From Diadema setosum (taxonomy: Eukaryota; Echinodermata; Echinoidea; Diadematoida; Diadematidae): a stretch of 64,000 nucleotides of DNA. The notes under the pieces are model-generated. The model worked only from the letters and a program-made list of their open reading frames with translations, did no database searches and was not told the DNA's origin. This document shows positions 49,486-58,189 of the stretch, one piece after another (position 1 is the first letter of the stretch; every line of letters begins with the position of its first letter). Location: contig NC_092702.1 in the NCBI RefSeq assembly GCF_964275005.1, positions 8,852,330-8,916,329 on the forward strand, read 5' to 3'. The position numbers and the translations under genes were made by a program.

Positions 49486-52400
49486 GTTTTATTTTGTTTT
49501 TTTACCCAGTAAAGTTATATCTTTGAAGTAATACTCCCAGTTGTCATTATAAATGCCATACAAAAAAACATACTCACTGACACTGTAATGAAGATATTTC
49601 AATAATTTATAGAATTTTCCACAAATTGCAACTTCCTGTCAACTTGATGCTGTAGAGAGAACCTAAGTGTGACATCATAGACATTCATTGCCATGGAAAC
49701 TGGTTCTAAACAACCTCACATAGCCCGAATGTATGTGGGAAAAAAAAAAAGTTGCTGACCATGCTCAAACAAAAGACTGTGACATCATCACTTCATTACT
49801 CTAGACTAGTCAAGTCAAATGTGTCTTTTAACATGTATCTGTGTCACATCCCTCCTGTTGACAGGTTGTACAACCGTCTCCCTGAGGTCAAGCAGAAAGA
49901 GAAAGAGAAGAAGAGGATGCAGGATTTTGAGCTGAATCGACTCCGGGCTCAGCTCTACCGCAAGGTATGTCATTGTAACCTTGACATGAAAAATTCTGCT
50001 GCTGAGCATCATTCTTTTGCTCAGTGCTTGAAACTGCATGCACCCGAGATTTTATTCCTGCAGTGGATATGAAGCATTTCTTCTAATTTCTTTTTTATAT
50101 ATCCATAGGATTTTTTTACCCTATTTTTTCTCTTTGTTTGATGTATCTTTAAGCATACATATTTCTACCTTTGTTGAAGTGAGGTGTCAATTTGCCCCCA
50201 TGCAGTAGTTCGGGTTTGTTTTTCCCCTCCTTTGTCTTGACAGGTTCTAAGATTTCTCCATCTTGATGGTTGCAAATAGATGTATTGTTTGCAAGCTCTT
50301 ACACTGTTGTAATGCCCAAATGAATAATGGGCTTAGATGATATTTAGTATTGATAGAATTTAGCCTGCATCTAGATTCTTTGTGTGAATGTGGTCGTAGT
50401 TCATTAATTTGTTTCCTGGGTTTAGTGTGTTTTCACTTGTAATTTTCTCTTTGGGTATGCACCTTGGTGTTTGTAAGAAGCTTTTCATACAAATGAAGTT
50501 GAAAGGAATTTTGTTTGTGGTATGATATATTGCACATTTCCATATAGCCAAACGGTTGTCATACATAGCTTCTTGAATATCCTTCTTTTTGTATAGCCAC
50601 AGACGGTAATAATAATAATTGTATACGTGATACAGTTGACCTGATGCAAGTCAGTCTCTCACGAGTCGATAACTTGGCAAAGTCAGAGCTCCTGAAAAGT
50701 ATTGTTGTTTTTTTTAAGATAATAAAGGGGAAGATTTCCCCAAATACTCGTGTGGATTCAACTTATGGTAGAGTGGTTGTGCAATAAATGTGAACAGGTG
50801 TTCAATGAAGGTTGTGGATCTTCACAATGATTTTCAGGCTGGTAGTGTGTCAGAGAATTCCACAATTCTTATCAAGATTTTGCTATACATTAGGTGGTAT
50901 TGAACAATATGCCGTGGGAAGTAATGTCTATTATACTGATTTCTGGCATAGTGTTTGTTTTGTGATGGTGATGTTGACTAGATCATTGTTGAAAATGTAT
51001 TGATTTAATGGCATGGTTTAAAATAGGTTCACTGAATTGCTAACAACGTGACCTTTGTTGTGTTTTAGGAAAATAAAACAGGGCTCGTACGGGTCAGGGA
51101 ATTTCTGGAAAGTCAGGGAATTTAAAAATGCTTTTTCCAGAAGCAAAAAGTCAGGGAAAGTCAGGGAATCCGTCTATTTCTTCTGGAAAGTCAGGGAAAA
51201 TCATTTTTCAAGATATTTGTTGAAATGGTATTTGATTTCTCCTATCAACAAAGGAAAAATAGTTTGGCAAATTTGTGGTTTCTCGTATTAAGATCGTTTT
51301 CGTTTGCGTCCTTCATGTGCATATGCACGTGTACTTGTGTGTATACAGGACTATCGACTGGCAGTGGTGTAAGGTGCCATGGTGCCTTTGTGTACACATA
51401 CATGTATGTGTGACACGAGCGCTGCTGGCGATGTGATTGGCATTAATTGCGTGCATGATCGAAGCGTCAGTCATCTAATAACACGAATGTATGATTACTT
51501 TTGGATCGAGTTAGTGCTTTGATTTTGATATAAAATTTGAATTAAAGCATTTTACCACAGAATATTGACAACATAATCATTTCAATGTAAATAATTTTGC
51601 ATCATATGCCACTCATGTGTTCTTCAGAACCTCTCAAAAAAATCGTGTCTGCTTAGCTTACTCGACGGACGATATCGCAACCTCGTGGTTGCTTTCTATA
51701 TTTCCAAAGGCGCAATTATCGCAAGTCCGCATTTAGCCTGCGCATATACCGCGCATGCGAGCTCTAGCTACATATGTAGCTAGCGCTACTTTGCTGCAGT
51801 GCGACCGGCCTATCTCATGGTTGTTTTCCGCAAGTCTGCCTTTTTGTAGGTACATGTACAGTCAACCTCGCGTATGATAAGTCGACATAATCGGGACTGA
51901 GCAAAATACGTCGACTTACGCGAATGTCGACTTGTAAATGAAAACTAATTTCCCCTGTACAGAGTAAGATTTGGATCACAATGCGGATCGCTACCCAAAT
52001 CTTACTCCTTTTGCCGCCAAAACATGCCAACTGACATAATGTTTTAGTTTATGCATAAATATCGCGCGGGTTAGTAACGACAACGCACATTTCCCAATCT
52101 GTAGAGAGATTTTGAGAGAGCGGGATCGGAAACCTTGGCCCGTTTCTAGACACTTCACGTTTTAAACTTGATTTGAAATATCAAACGCAAATTCCCCAAA
52201 TTGCATTAAATTTGCGATTTAAATTCAAGTGCGTCGCTGCGAAGATATGCGTGTGATTTCGTATGATTCTGTCGAGATGATTCTGTATGATTTCGTATGA
52301 TTCTGTTCAGTGCCGACTGAGTTGAAATATGTGTGATTTTCCTTCCCTAAGTCGCCATATTTGTTTTACTTAAATTTCTATTGCCATACTCTGAAAATGA

Positions 52401-55400
52401 ATTGTTCTCGCGCTCCGATTTGCAACATTAATTACCGCTCTGTACGGCGCGGGCCCGTCTGAAATAAAAAGAAGAAGAAAAGTTTGTTCATCCGAAAACG
52501 ACATCTTTCGGACTACTAACCTTCGTAAAAACAAACCTCTTTCCATTGTCGGACTAATTTAACTTTGGACTGAGATTTAAACCTGCGGCATAGCGAACTT
52601 TAACAATAATTTGTTATCATTTTTCATTGACATTTCGTGAAGCAGCATGCGTTTCGGTGGTTTGAAACGTCAGTATAAATGTTGCGATGTCTTTCCCCTG
52701 CAAGTGCAGACTAAGTTCGGTCACGGCGAAAGTTCCGTTACGAAATAAAAAATAATGCGAGTCTTTTCAACAATAACGCACTTCCGCAAATTTTTATGCG
52801 TTTAAACGCAGTTTCTAGTTTCGGACAAAAAAACGCAAGTCTTTTCTGCAACGCTCTTGCGTTTTAAATACAGCGTTGCTTGTGATTTGATGGACTTGCC
52901 ATTTGATTTTTAGAGTTGCGTTTAAACGCAATTGAGTTTAATTTCCTACAATTTTCTAGTTTCGTATGATTATCAACGCAAGCTTTTTCAGCGTTCCGTG
53001 TGATTTGAGGGACTTGCATATGATTTTCAGAGTTGCGTTTAATTCATAATTTTGCTTACGAAATAAAAAATAATGCAAGTCTTTTCAACAATAACACACT
53101 TCCGTATGTAAATGTTTAGAGATTCGTTTAAACGCAGTTTCTTATAGTTTCGTACAAAATCCGCAAGTCTTCTCTGCTACGTGTGATCTGATGGACTTGC
53201 ATTTGATTTTTAGAGTTGCGTTTAAACGCAATTGAGTTTTTTAAAAAAGTTCCCTACAATTTTCTAGTTTCGTATGATTATCAAACGCAAGTCTTTTCAG
53301 CGTTCCGTGTGATTTGATGGACTTGCATTTGATTTTTAGGGTTGCGTTTAAACGCAATTGAGTTTAAGTTTCCTACAATTTTCTAGTTTCGTATGATTAT
53401 CGAACGCAAGTCTTTTCAGCGTTCCGTGTGATGCGATGGACTTGCATTTGGCTTTCAGAGTTGCGTTTAATTTTTTATTTTGCTTACGACATAAAAAGGT
53501 AATGCAAGTCTTTTCAACAATAACGCACTTCCGTAGATGTATAGAGATGCTTTTAAACGCAGTTTCTAGTTTCGTACGAAAACCGCAAGTCTTCTCTGCA
53601 ACGCTCTTGCGTTTAAATACATCGTTGCGTGTGATTTGATGGACTTGCATTTGATTTTTAGAGTTGCGTTTAAACGCAATTGAGTTTCAGGTTCGTACAA
53701 TTTAGTTTCATATCATTATCAAACGCAAGTCTTTTCAGCAACGCACTTGCGTTTAAATGCAAAAGTTGCGTGTGATTTGATACACCTACTTTTCTTCGTT
53801 CATTTACATTTTACACAGTCATTTCACAAAATTAATGAATATTTTCATTCGTTCAGAATGGTCTCATAATAAAGATAAGCGCAGAAAGGATCCCGAAATC
53901 GGCCCTTCCGTGAGCTTTTTAAGAACGCATGCACAAAATGTGAAGAGATAATCGGGAGAAAAAAAAAACACCATGAAATCATCGCAGTCCCGCTGACATA
54001 TTTGAGGTACTAGAAATCGGCCAAAAAGGATCATGAATTCGGCCACGTCGTACACCTTTCAAGAACGCATGTACGAAATGCGAAGAGATTATAGAGGAGA
54101 AAAAAAAAGGACACATTTGGTGCGTTCATCACAAAAGATTACAGCCGAATAACAATTCATGAAATCAACGCAATCCCGTTGAAATTTGAGGAAACAATAG
54201 GCGCAAAAAGGATCTTGAATTCAGTTATCAAAAACGCATGCACAAATGCGACGAGATTATCGGGAGAAAAATAAATAAAGAACACATTTTTACCCTTCTG
54301 GTGCGTGCATGACAAAAGATTTCAACCGAATTGATTCATGAAATCGCCACAATCCCGCTGATATTTCAGGTAGAAATGGGCGCAAAAAAGGATCGTGAAT
54401 TCGGCCGTGCCGTATACCTTTTAAGAACGCATGTACGAAATGCGAAGAGATTATCGGGAGAAAAATAAAGGACACATTTTCAACCCCTTTTGGCGCTTGC
54501 ATCATAAAGATTACAGCCGAATAGTAATTCATGAAATTATCGCAATCCCGCTGAAATTTGAGGAAACATATTGGGCGCAAAAAGAATCTCGAATTCGGCC
54601 CTACATGCAGTGTATAATTTTTAAAACGCGTGCACAAATGCGAAGAGATTATCGGGAGAAAAATAAAGACCGCATTTTCATCCCTTCTGGTGCGTGTATC
54701 ACAAAAGATTACAGCCGAAACAATTAATGAAATAATCGCAATCCCTTTGATATTTGATGTAGAAATAGGCGCTAAAAGGATCGTGAATTCGGCCGTGTCG
54801 TATAGGCCTGTACGAAATGCGAAGAGATTATTGGGAGAAAAATACAGGACACATTTTCAACCCCTTTTGGCGCGTGCATCATAAAGATTACAGCCGAATA
54901 ATAATTCATAAAATCATTGCAATCCCGTTGAAGATTAAGGAAACATTAGGCGCACAAGGAATTTTTTGATTTCTGGCCGTGTCGTATATCTTGTAAGAAC
55001 GCATTTACGAAATGCGAAGAGTTTATCGTGAAAAAATAAAGGACACTATTATTTTCAACCCCTTTTGGCGCTTGCATCATAAAAGATGACAGCCGAAGTA
55101 ATTCATGAAATCATCGCAATCCCGCTGATATTTGAGGTAGAAATAGGCGCAAAAAGGATCGTGAATTCGGCCGTGTCGTATACTTTTTAAGAACGCATAT
55201 ATACGGAATGCGAAGAGATTATCGGGAGAAAAATAAAGAACGCATTTTCAACCATTCTAGCTGGTGCGTGCATCACAAAAGATTCATCCGAAGTAATTCA
55301 TGAAATCGCCACAATCCCGCTGATATTTGAGGTAGAAATAGACGCAAAAAGTATCATGAATTCGGCCATGTCGTACATCTTTTAAGAACGCATTTACGAA

Positions 55401-56429
55401 ATTCGAAGAGTTATCGGGAAAAATAAAGGACACATTTTCAACCCCATTTGGCGCGTGCATTATAAAAGATTACAGCCGAAGTAATTCATGAAATCGTCAC
55501 AATCCCGCTGATATTTGAGGTAGAAATAGGCGCAAAGAGGATTGCGAATTCGGCCCTGCATGCCGTGTACCTTTCAAGAACGCATGCACAAATGCGAAGG
55601 GATTATCGGGAGAAAAATAAAGAACCCCTTGTGGCGCGTGCATCAGAAAATATCACAGCTAAAATAATTCATAAAATCATCGCAATCCAACTGAGCACCA
55701 AGAGTGTGAATTACGCAGCAAGTTAAGAAACGCATACGTGCGCTGATGTTTAGAAAAAGTGACAAACGCATTTGATACGATCTGATTTTACACTATAATT
55801 CACAAACAAACATTCATTTTTTTTTCTTATTCTTTTTCAATTTCTTGTGCAATAAACAATGCAAGTTTACAGAATACTAATCTGTAAAATGTACTTTTTT
55901 TTTGGGGGGGGGGGAATAATAGTAGTCCATTAAAAACAAAATAAGTTCGCAAGTCATTTAATGTTTTTTTAGGTTGTTGTTTTTGACCAGTAAATTTTCT
56001 GCTCGGACCAGTAAAAAATTGTAAAACGGGGCATATACTGGTTCGACAGAGACAGGTTCGACCGGCAGAAAAAATGGGTTAGTGTACAGCCCTGTATACA
56101 CACTTATTTTGCTTCCTAGTATTATGATAATGTATTTTTACACACTTTAGAATAACATGTGTACATCGTGTAAAATGGTCATGGAAATTTACATTTTCTG
56201 CTCTGGAAAGTCAGGGAATTTTGAAAATGTGAAAGTGTATGAACCCTGTAAAATGAAAGAATAAACCAGTGAAAATATTGTCTGTAGTTCATACATTTTA
56301 ACTTTTGCTACTCAGAATCGAAGAAGAAAAATAAATCTTAATCTGTTCTCTGGCATTTCCTTTCTTTGTTGTTTATTTTCACAGAAACTCAGTGACAAAG
56401 TCAAGAAGAAGCCATGGTCGGGAAATTGA
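34674..56429 (+). CDS. ALMS1: ALMS1-like centrosomal/basal-body protein, 11 coding exons
   Basis: Seen: joining 34674-34727, 36830-40460, 41160-41995, 42930-43149, 43648-43786, 44347-45561, 46191-46353, 48558-48732, 49354-49417, 49865-49964 and 56385-56429 gives 6642 nt with no internal stop (2213 aa). Every junction is GT-AG and every phase agrees. Residues about 2087-2213 form an ALMS motif with the blocks SDFISKSRERQRKVKL, RLYNRLPEVKQKEKEKKR and LNRLRAQLYRK. Residues 2041-2053 carry VAWFQPLSKKMPW, matching the WFxP...PW block of vertebrate ALMS1. The rest is Ser/Gln/Arg-rich and probably disordered, with short helices. Known: ALMS1 sits at centrosomes and ciliary basal bodies, and the ALMS motif also occurs in C10orf90 and CEP295. 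Inferred: the WFxP block plus C-terminal ALMS motif favours ALMS1 over those two. It is about half the length of human ALMS1. The start codon is preceded in frame by TGA at 34596, so the N-terminus looks right unless an upstream exon is spliced in differently. Confidence 0.88.
36830..40460 (+). CDS. ALMS1: ALMS1-like exon 2, giant 3.6-kb exon
   Basis: Acceptor is cgtcatag before 36830; donor is TAG before gtttgt at 40461. The exon enters in phase 0 and leaves in phase 1. It encodes residues 19 to 1229, over half of the protein. Composition is rich in Ser, Gln, Glu, Asp and Pro, with acidic patches near the start and a basic Ser/Pro-rich end. Four copies of a short helix motif resembling DSLAxRVxxLL lie at residues about 488, 577, 722 and 811. 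Human ALMS1 also has one very large central exon, so the architecture is shared. The many smaller frames over this exon are shadows. Confidence 0.88.
41160..41995 (+). CDS. ALMS1: ALMS1-like exon 3
   Basis: Acceptor is ccaaaatttag; donor is CAG before gtgagt. The phase-1 codon is completed as GGA (Gly). Encodes residues 1229-1507, a Ser/Pro/Arg-rich low-complexity stretch ending ENILQ. The open frame continues into the intron for 45 codons, which is chance read-through rather than coding sequence. Confidence 0.85.
42020..42455 (+). mobile_element. Helitron-like or TIR repeat in ALMS1-like intron 3
   Basis: Starts acctctgccaaggg and ends with the complement cttggcggaggt near 42420-42431. This is followed by hairpin gcgctctaagagtgc, then ttttCTAG at 42452-42455 before T. 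A hairpin followed by CTAG-T is the 3' end structure of Helitrons, so this may be a non-autonomous Helitron; the 5' TC end is not clear. Confidence 0.55.
42930..43149 (+). CDS. ALMS1: ALMS1-like exon 4
   Basis: The acceptor chosen is ctctctaccag before AATGAG, which keeps phase 0 after exon 3; donor is AAG before gtattg. Encodes residues 1508-1581, including a charged helical stretch with repeated REARREAR and then DSRRVDRLAHLVQDP. The latter resembles a conserved helix in the C-terminal third of ALMS1 proteins (recalled, moderate certainty). The acceptor tract is short, so the exact start is the least certain of the internal exons. Confidence 0.78.
43648..43786 (+). CDS. ALMS1: ALMS1-like exon 5
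   Basis: Acceptor is atatcacag; donor is GGAGA before gtatgt. Completes a split Asp codon and leaves in phase 2. Encodes residues 1581-1627, a Ser/Thr run followed by a basic segment (RQRRKWDRDQQQ). Confidence 0.83.
44347..45561 (+). CDS. ALMS1: ALMS1-like exon 6
   Basis: Acceptor is ttcttgtgcag; donor is CAAG before gtaact. Completes a Glu codon, enters FQRRISPEEIAAI and leaves in phase 2. Encodes residues 1627-2032. A predicted coiled coil lies around KLVKLQRKIDRQREQHRKR, followed by long charged, Ser-rich sequence with a CACRP segment. GC content is visibly higher than in the flanking introns, which supports coding. Confidence 0.87.
46191..46353 (+). CDS. ALMS1: ALMS1-like exon 7 (WFxP/PW block)
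   Basis: Acceptor has a strong pyrimidine tract (tctctctctttaccag); donor is CAG before gtatga. Encodes residues 2032-2086, containing VAWFQPLSKKMPW. Human ALMS1 has a similar WFEP...RPW block just upstream of its ALMS motif; this is the best evidence that the gene is ALMS1 itself. Confidence 0.88.
47209..47986. mobile_element. 778-bp TTAA element in ALMS1-like intron 7
   Basis: TTAACCCTATTCTAACTGGG at the left is matched exactly in reverse at the right (cccagttagaatagggttaa). Next to each end is a ggggggtcaaattgacccc palindrome. The interior is AT-rich without coding capacity. TTAA at both sides. Confidence 0.85.
48077..48139 (+). repeat. GT microsatellite and G-run in ALMS1-like intron 7
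   Basis: Two GT tracts separated by ctgtatctgtggttctgc, ending in a run of about 11 G. Confidence 0.85.
48558..48732 (+). CDS. ALMS1: ALMS1-like exon 8, start of ALMS motif
   Basis: Acceptor is taaccttgcag; donor is GTG before gtgagt. Encodes residues 2087-2145, the first half of the ALMS motif (EAFEKYRSDFISKSRERQ, then a charged helix). The spacing from the WFxP block matches the vertebrate order of elements. Confidence 0.9.
49354..49417 (+). CDS. ALMS1: ALMS1-like exon 9
   Basis: A 64-nt exon with acceptor ctttccttttccag and donor AAAG before gtcagt. Encodes residues 2145-2166 (DQHHNPKKRAISKRQMREHT...), the basic link containing the ISK-[KR]-x-M segment conserved in ALMS1. Phases 1 and 2 fit both neighbours. 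Confidence 0.87.
49452..49481 (+). repeat. TG microsatellite in ALMS1-like intron 9
   Basis: About 15 TG units shortly after exon 9, followed by T-rich sequence. Confidence 0.9.
49865..49964 (+). CDS. ALMS1: ALMS1-like exon 10, ALMS motif core
   Basis: Acceptor is cctcctgttgacag; donor is AAG before gtatgt. Encodes residues 2166-2199: RLYNRLPEVKQKEKEKKR followed by LNRLRAQLYRK. This is the most conserved part of the ALMS motif. Confidence 0.9.
51859..51960 (+). mobile_element. Stray pogo-like transposon end
   Basis: Starts after TA with CAGTCAACCTCGCG and repeats of gtcgac/cgtaagtcgac-like sequence. This matches the left end of the element at 60636. No partner end is found downstream within the intron, so it is a truncated copy nested in the 5.17-kb element. 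Confidence 0.6.
52735..53785. repeat. Internal tandem array 1, GCGTTTAAACGC-centred units
   Basis: About 1 kb of degenerate units of roughly 90-125 bp, grouped into higher-order blocks that restart at about 52739, 53055 and 53485 (acgaaataaaaaataatgc). Each unit centres on the palindrome GCGTTTAAACGC or a decayed form (52798, 52918, 53036, 53126, 53218, 53343, 53462, 53552, 53664). Recurrent phrases are acgcaagtcttttcagc and gatttgatggacttgc. Noncoding. Confidence 0.8.
53870..55725. repeat. Internal tandem array 2, about ten units of roughly 185 bp
   Basis: Successive units carry ggatcgtgaattcggcc or variants near 53889, 54028, 54210, 54389, 54580, 54776, 54955, 55155, 55346 and 55536. Spacing is mostly 179-200 bp. 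Other shared phrases are gaagagattatcgggag, cacattttcaacccc and atcgcaatcccgctga. Units differ by substitutions and small indels, so this is an old local array. Both strands show patchy open frames that are repeat shadows. Confidence 0.87.
56385..56429 (+). CDS. ALMS1: ALMS1-like exon 11, terminal exon with stop
   Basis: Acceptor is gtttattttcacag. Encodes the last 14 residues KLSDKVKKKPWSGN and a TGA at 56427-56429. The PW near the end corresponds to the VPW/VSW ending of vertebrate ALMS-motif proteins. It is separated from exon 10 by a 6420-nt intron enlarged by a transposon, so an automatic annotation could miss it and end the protein inside intron 10. Confidence 0.87.
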   Translation, partial: KLSDKVKKKPWSGN

Positions 56430-57800
56430 AAATGATAAGGAGTAACCGCTTCCACTTTTGCTGTAGTGAATAAGAGCTGAAAGAAACATGCCGTCTTTGT
56501 GTCTTCTGTGCTCCGTTTTTCTTCCTGTTAGACCCCATTCCCAACCATGTCAGGTACATTACATCTTCAAGAAATTGTTCAAACTAAGAAGATAAAAAGA
56601 GAATATGTAATGAAGTATATGCTTCCTTTCTGTCCATTCTTTGATAAGACTAAAACTGAAGTTGCCATGTCCCCTTTCAAAGATTTATGCTGTTGATGCA
56701 GTAATAGTCAATGTTTTATTGTCAAAGTAAAGACTAGATATGTAAGTCAAATACTGTAAACATTGTTGAGGTTTAGAATTTCAATGCTGATGGGTTTTGT
56801 ATGCTCTTTTTGTACTACTCAATAGAACCAAAGATGGGACATTGTCCGCGTCATTAAAGCAAGCTGTAGTATTTCATTTTCCCAGTACATTACAAGTGCC
56901 AAAGGGATTACACGAATCGCCAAATATTTGCAGTCAGTATCAGAGTTACGTTAATGATTCATCAATAAATGCGAAGATGATTTTGGGAGACAAGGTGAGA
57001 AAAATCTCTTCATTAATTTTGTAATTTCGTTCTATGTGTGATGTGCTCTGTCACACTGTAAAATGCATATTTTTGATGATCAGATGTTCACTTACAGTGC
57101 CTAATCTGTATGAAGATAATGGACTGGGTATACTGAAATTTGTTTCCTCCGCCATATGTAGACCGAGTTCCCCTTTGTTAAGCCAATGCGCCTGATGGTG
57201 CCATAATAATTTATTGATGCCTTAGTTGTTTCTGTCTTTTTCTTTTTTGACACTGTCGACTTTTTTCTTTCTTTGTTTCTTTCTGGGGCCTACTTTGGTG
57301 GTTTTCCTGCAATTTTTTCTGAAATGGTAATGAAGACTTTCAAAGCATTCCTTTTGTTCTTGTGCTGTAAATGAAAATGATTGGATTATTTTATGATGTG
57401 ATTGCAAAATGTACATACCACAGGATACAAGCAGAATATGAATGTAAATAGGCATTTGGAGGCAGGCTACTGTGTAAATAGTAACATGCAAATGTGAAAA
57501 TGAGTGCAGAGATGATTTGGTTTTTACCATTTTAAGCTTGTAGAATATTAAATATGTAATTTATTTCTCATCTCAGGAGAGTGTTTTGTGTCTTGGTTGA
57601 TTTAATTTTCTGATAATACATTTTGACATAGAATGTTTTCCAGACTCTGTCCTGCAGGCCTTATGCAGGCAAGTTCATTGCTGTGTCAGTAAAAATATAA
57701 AGGGAGCATTGTTTTGGGTTTACAAGAACACAAGAATTGCATCTGATTAGTTGGCCATCTTTTTTTTTTTAACTTTAACTCTTGTAATAAAACAAAACAA
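56430..57800 (+). other. Probable 3' UTR and poly(A) region of the ALMS1-like gene
   Basis: Noncoding AT-rich sequence after the stop. AATAAA hexamers occur at 56964-56969, followed by a GT-rich stretch near 57035-57055, and at 57786-57791. Either could be the cleavage signal. No other feature is seen here. Confidence 0.45.
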
Positions 57801-57958
57801 TTCCAGAGTTAGTATCGCAACTTTCTCAATATCTCAAATTTCTAAATGTAAAACTGCACATTACAGGATTAGTCTTGCAGTTACAGGTAATAATAGATAT
57901 TGATGTAAAAATGCTGATGGATCGGAGAATGAATACCAATCTTTGATGTTACACGATC

Positions 57959-58189
57959 CTGTATACGCCATATATTTAGCGAGTCTAAATTTTCGCAATT
58001 CGGGAATTCCCAACGATTTTGCTAGTGGTTAAATTCGTGATCGTGGAGTCCTGTACTGAACGGAAAAATGTACACGCGTACGTCACATTCACATCAGGAT
58101 CAGAGTCGGTATTTTGGTGTGTCTTTAATTTCGTGAATAGCGCCTGACTGGCGAAAATAAAAATCTCACAAAATATTCGGCGTATACAG
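57959..58189. mobile_element. CTGTATACGCC-ended MITE, cgaaaat class
   Basis: Ends ctgtatacgcc and ggcgtatacag are perfect over 11 bp. The interior has ttttcgcaattcgggaattc, ttaatttcgtgaatagcgcc and tggcgaaaataaaaatctc, which resemble decayed forms of the class at 12093 and 25385. Confidence 0.7.

Larger units (their letters stand above)
51079..56248. mobile_element. 5.17-kb TIR element in the last intron of the ALMS1-like gene
   Basis: Left end is CAGGGCTCGTAC and right end, reversed, is CAGGGTTCATAC. Both are flanked by TAAAA (51074-51078 and 56249-56253), a likely 5-bp target duplication. The left subterminal region holds several ggaaagtcagggaa copies, and another lies just inside the right end in the same orientation. 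No transposase frame is seen, so it is non-autonomous. It contains two internal tandem arrays and a stray pogo-like end. The CAGGG start suggests a hAT-related group but the superfamily is unresolved. Confidence 0.68.
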
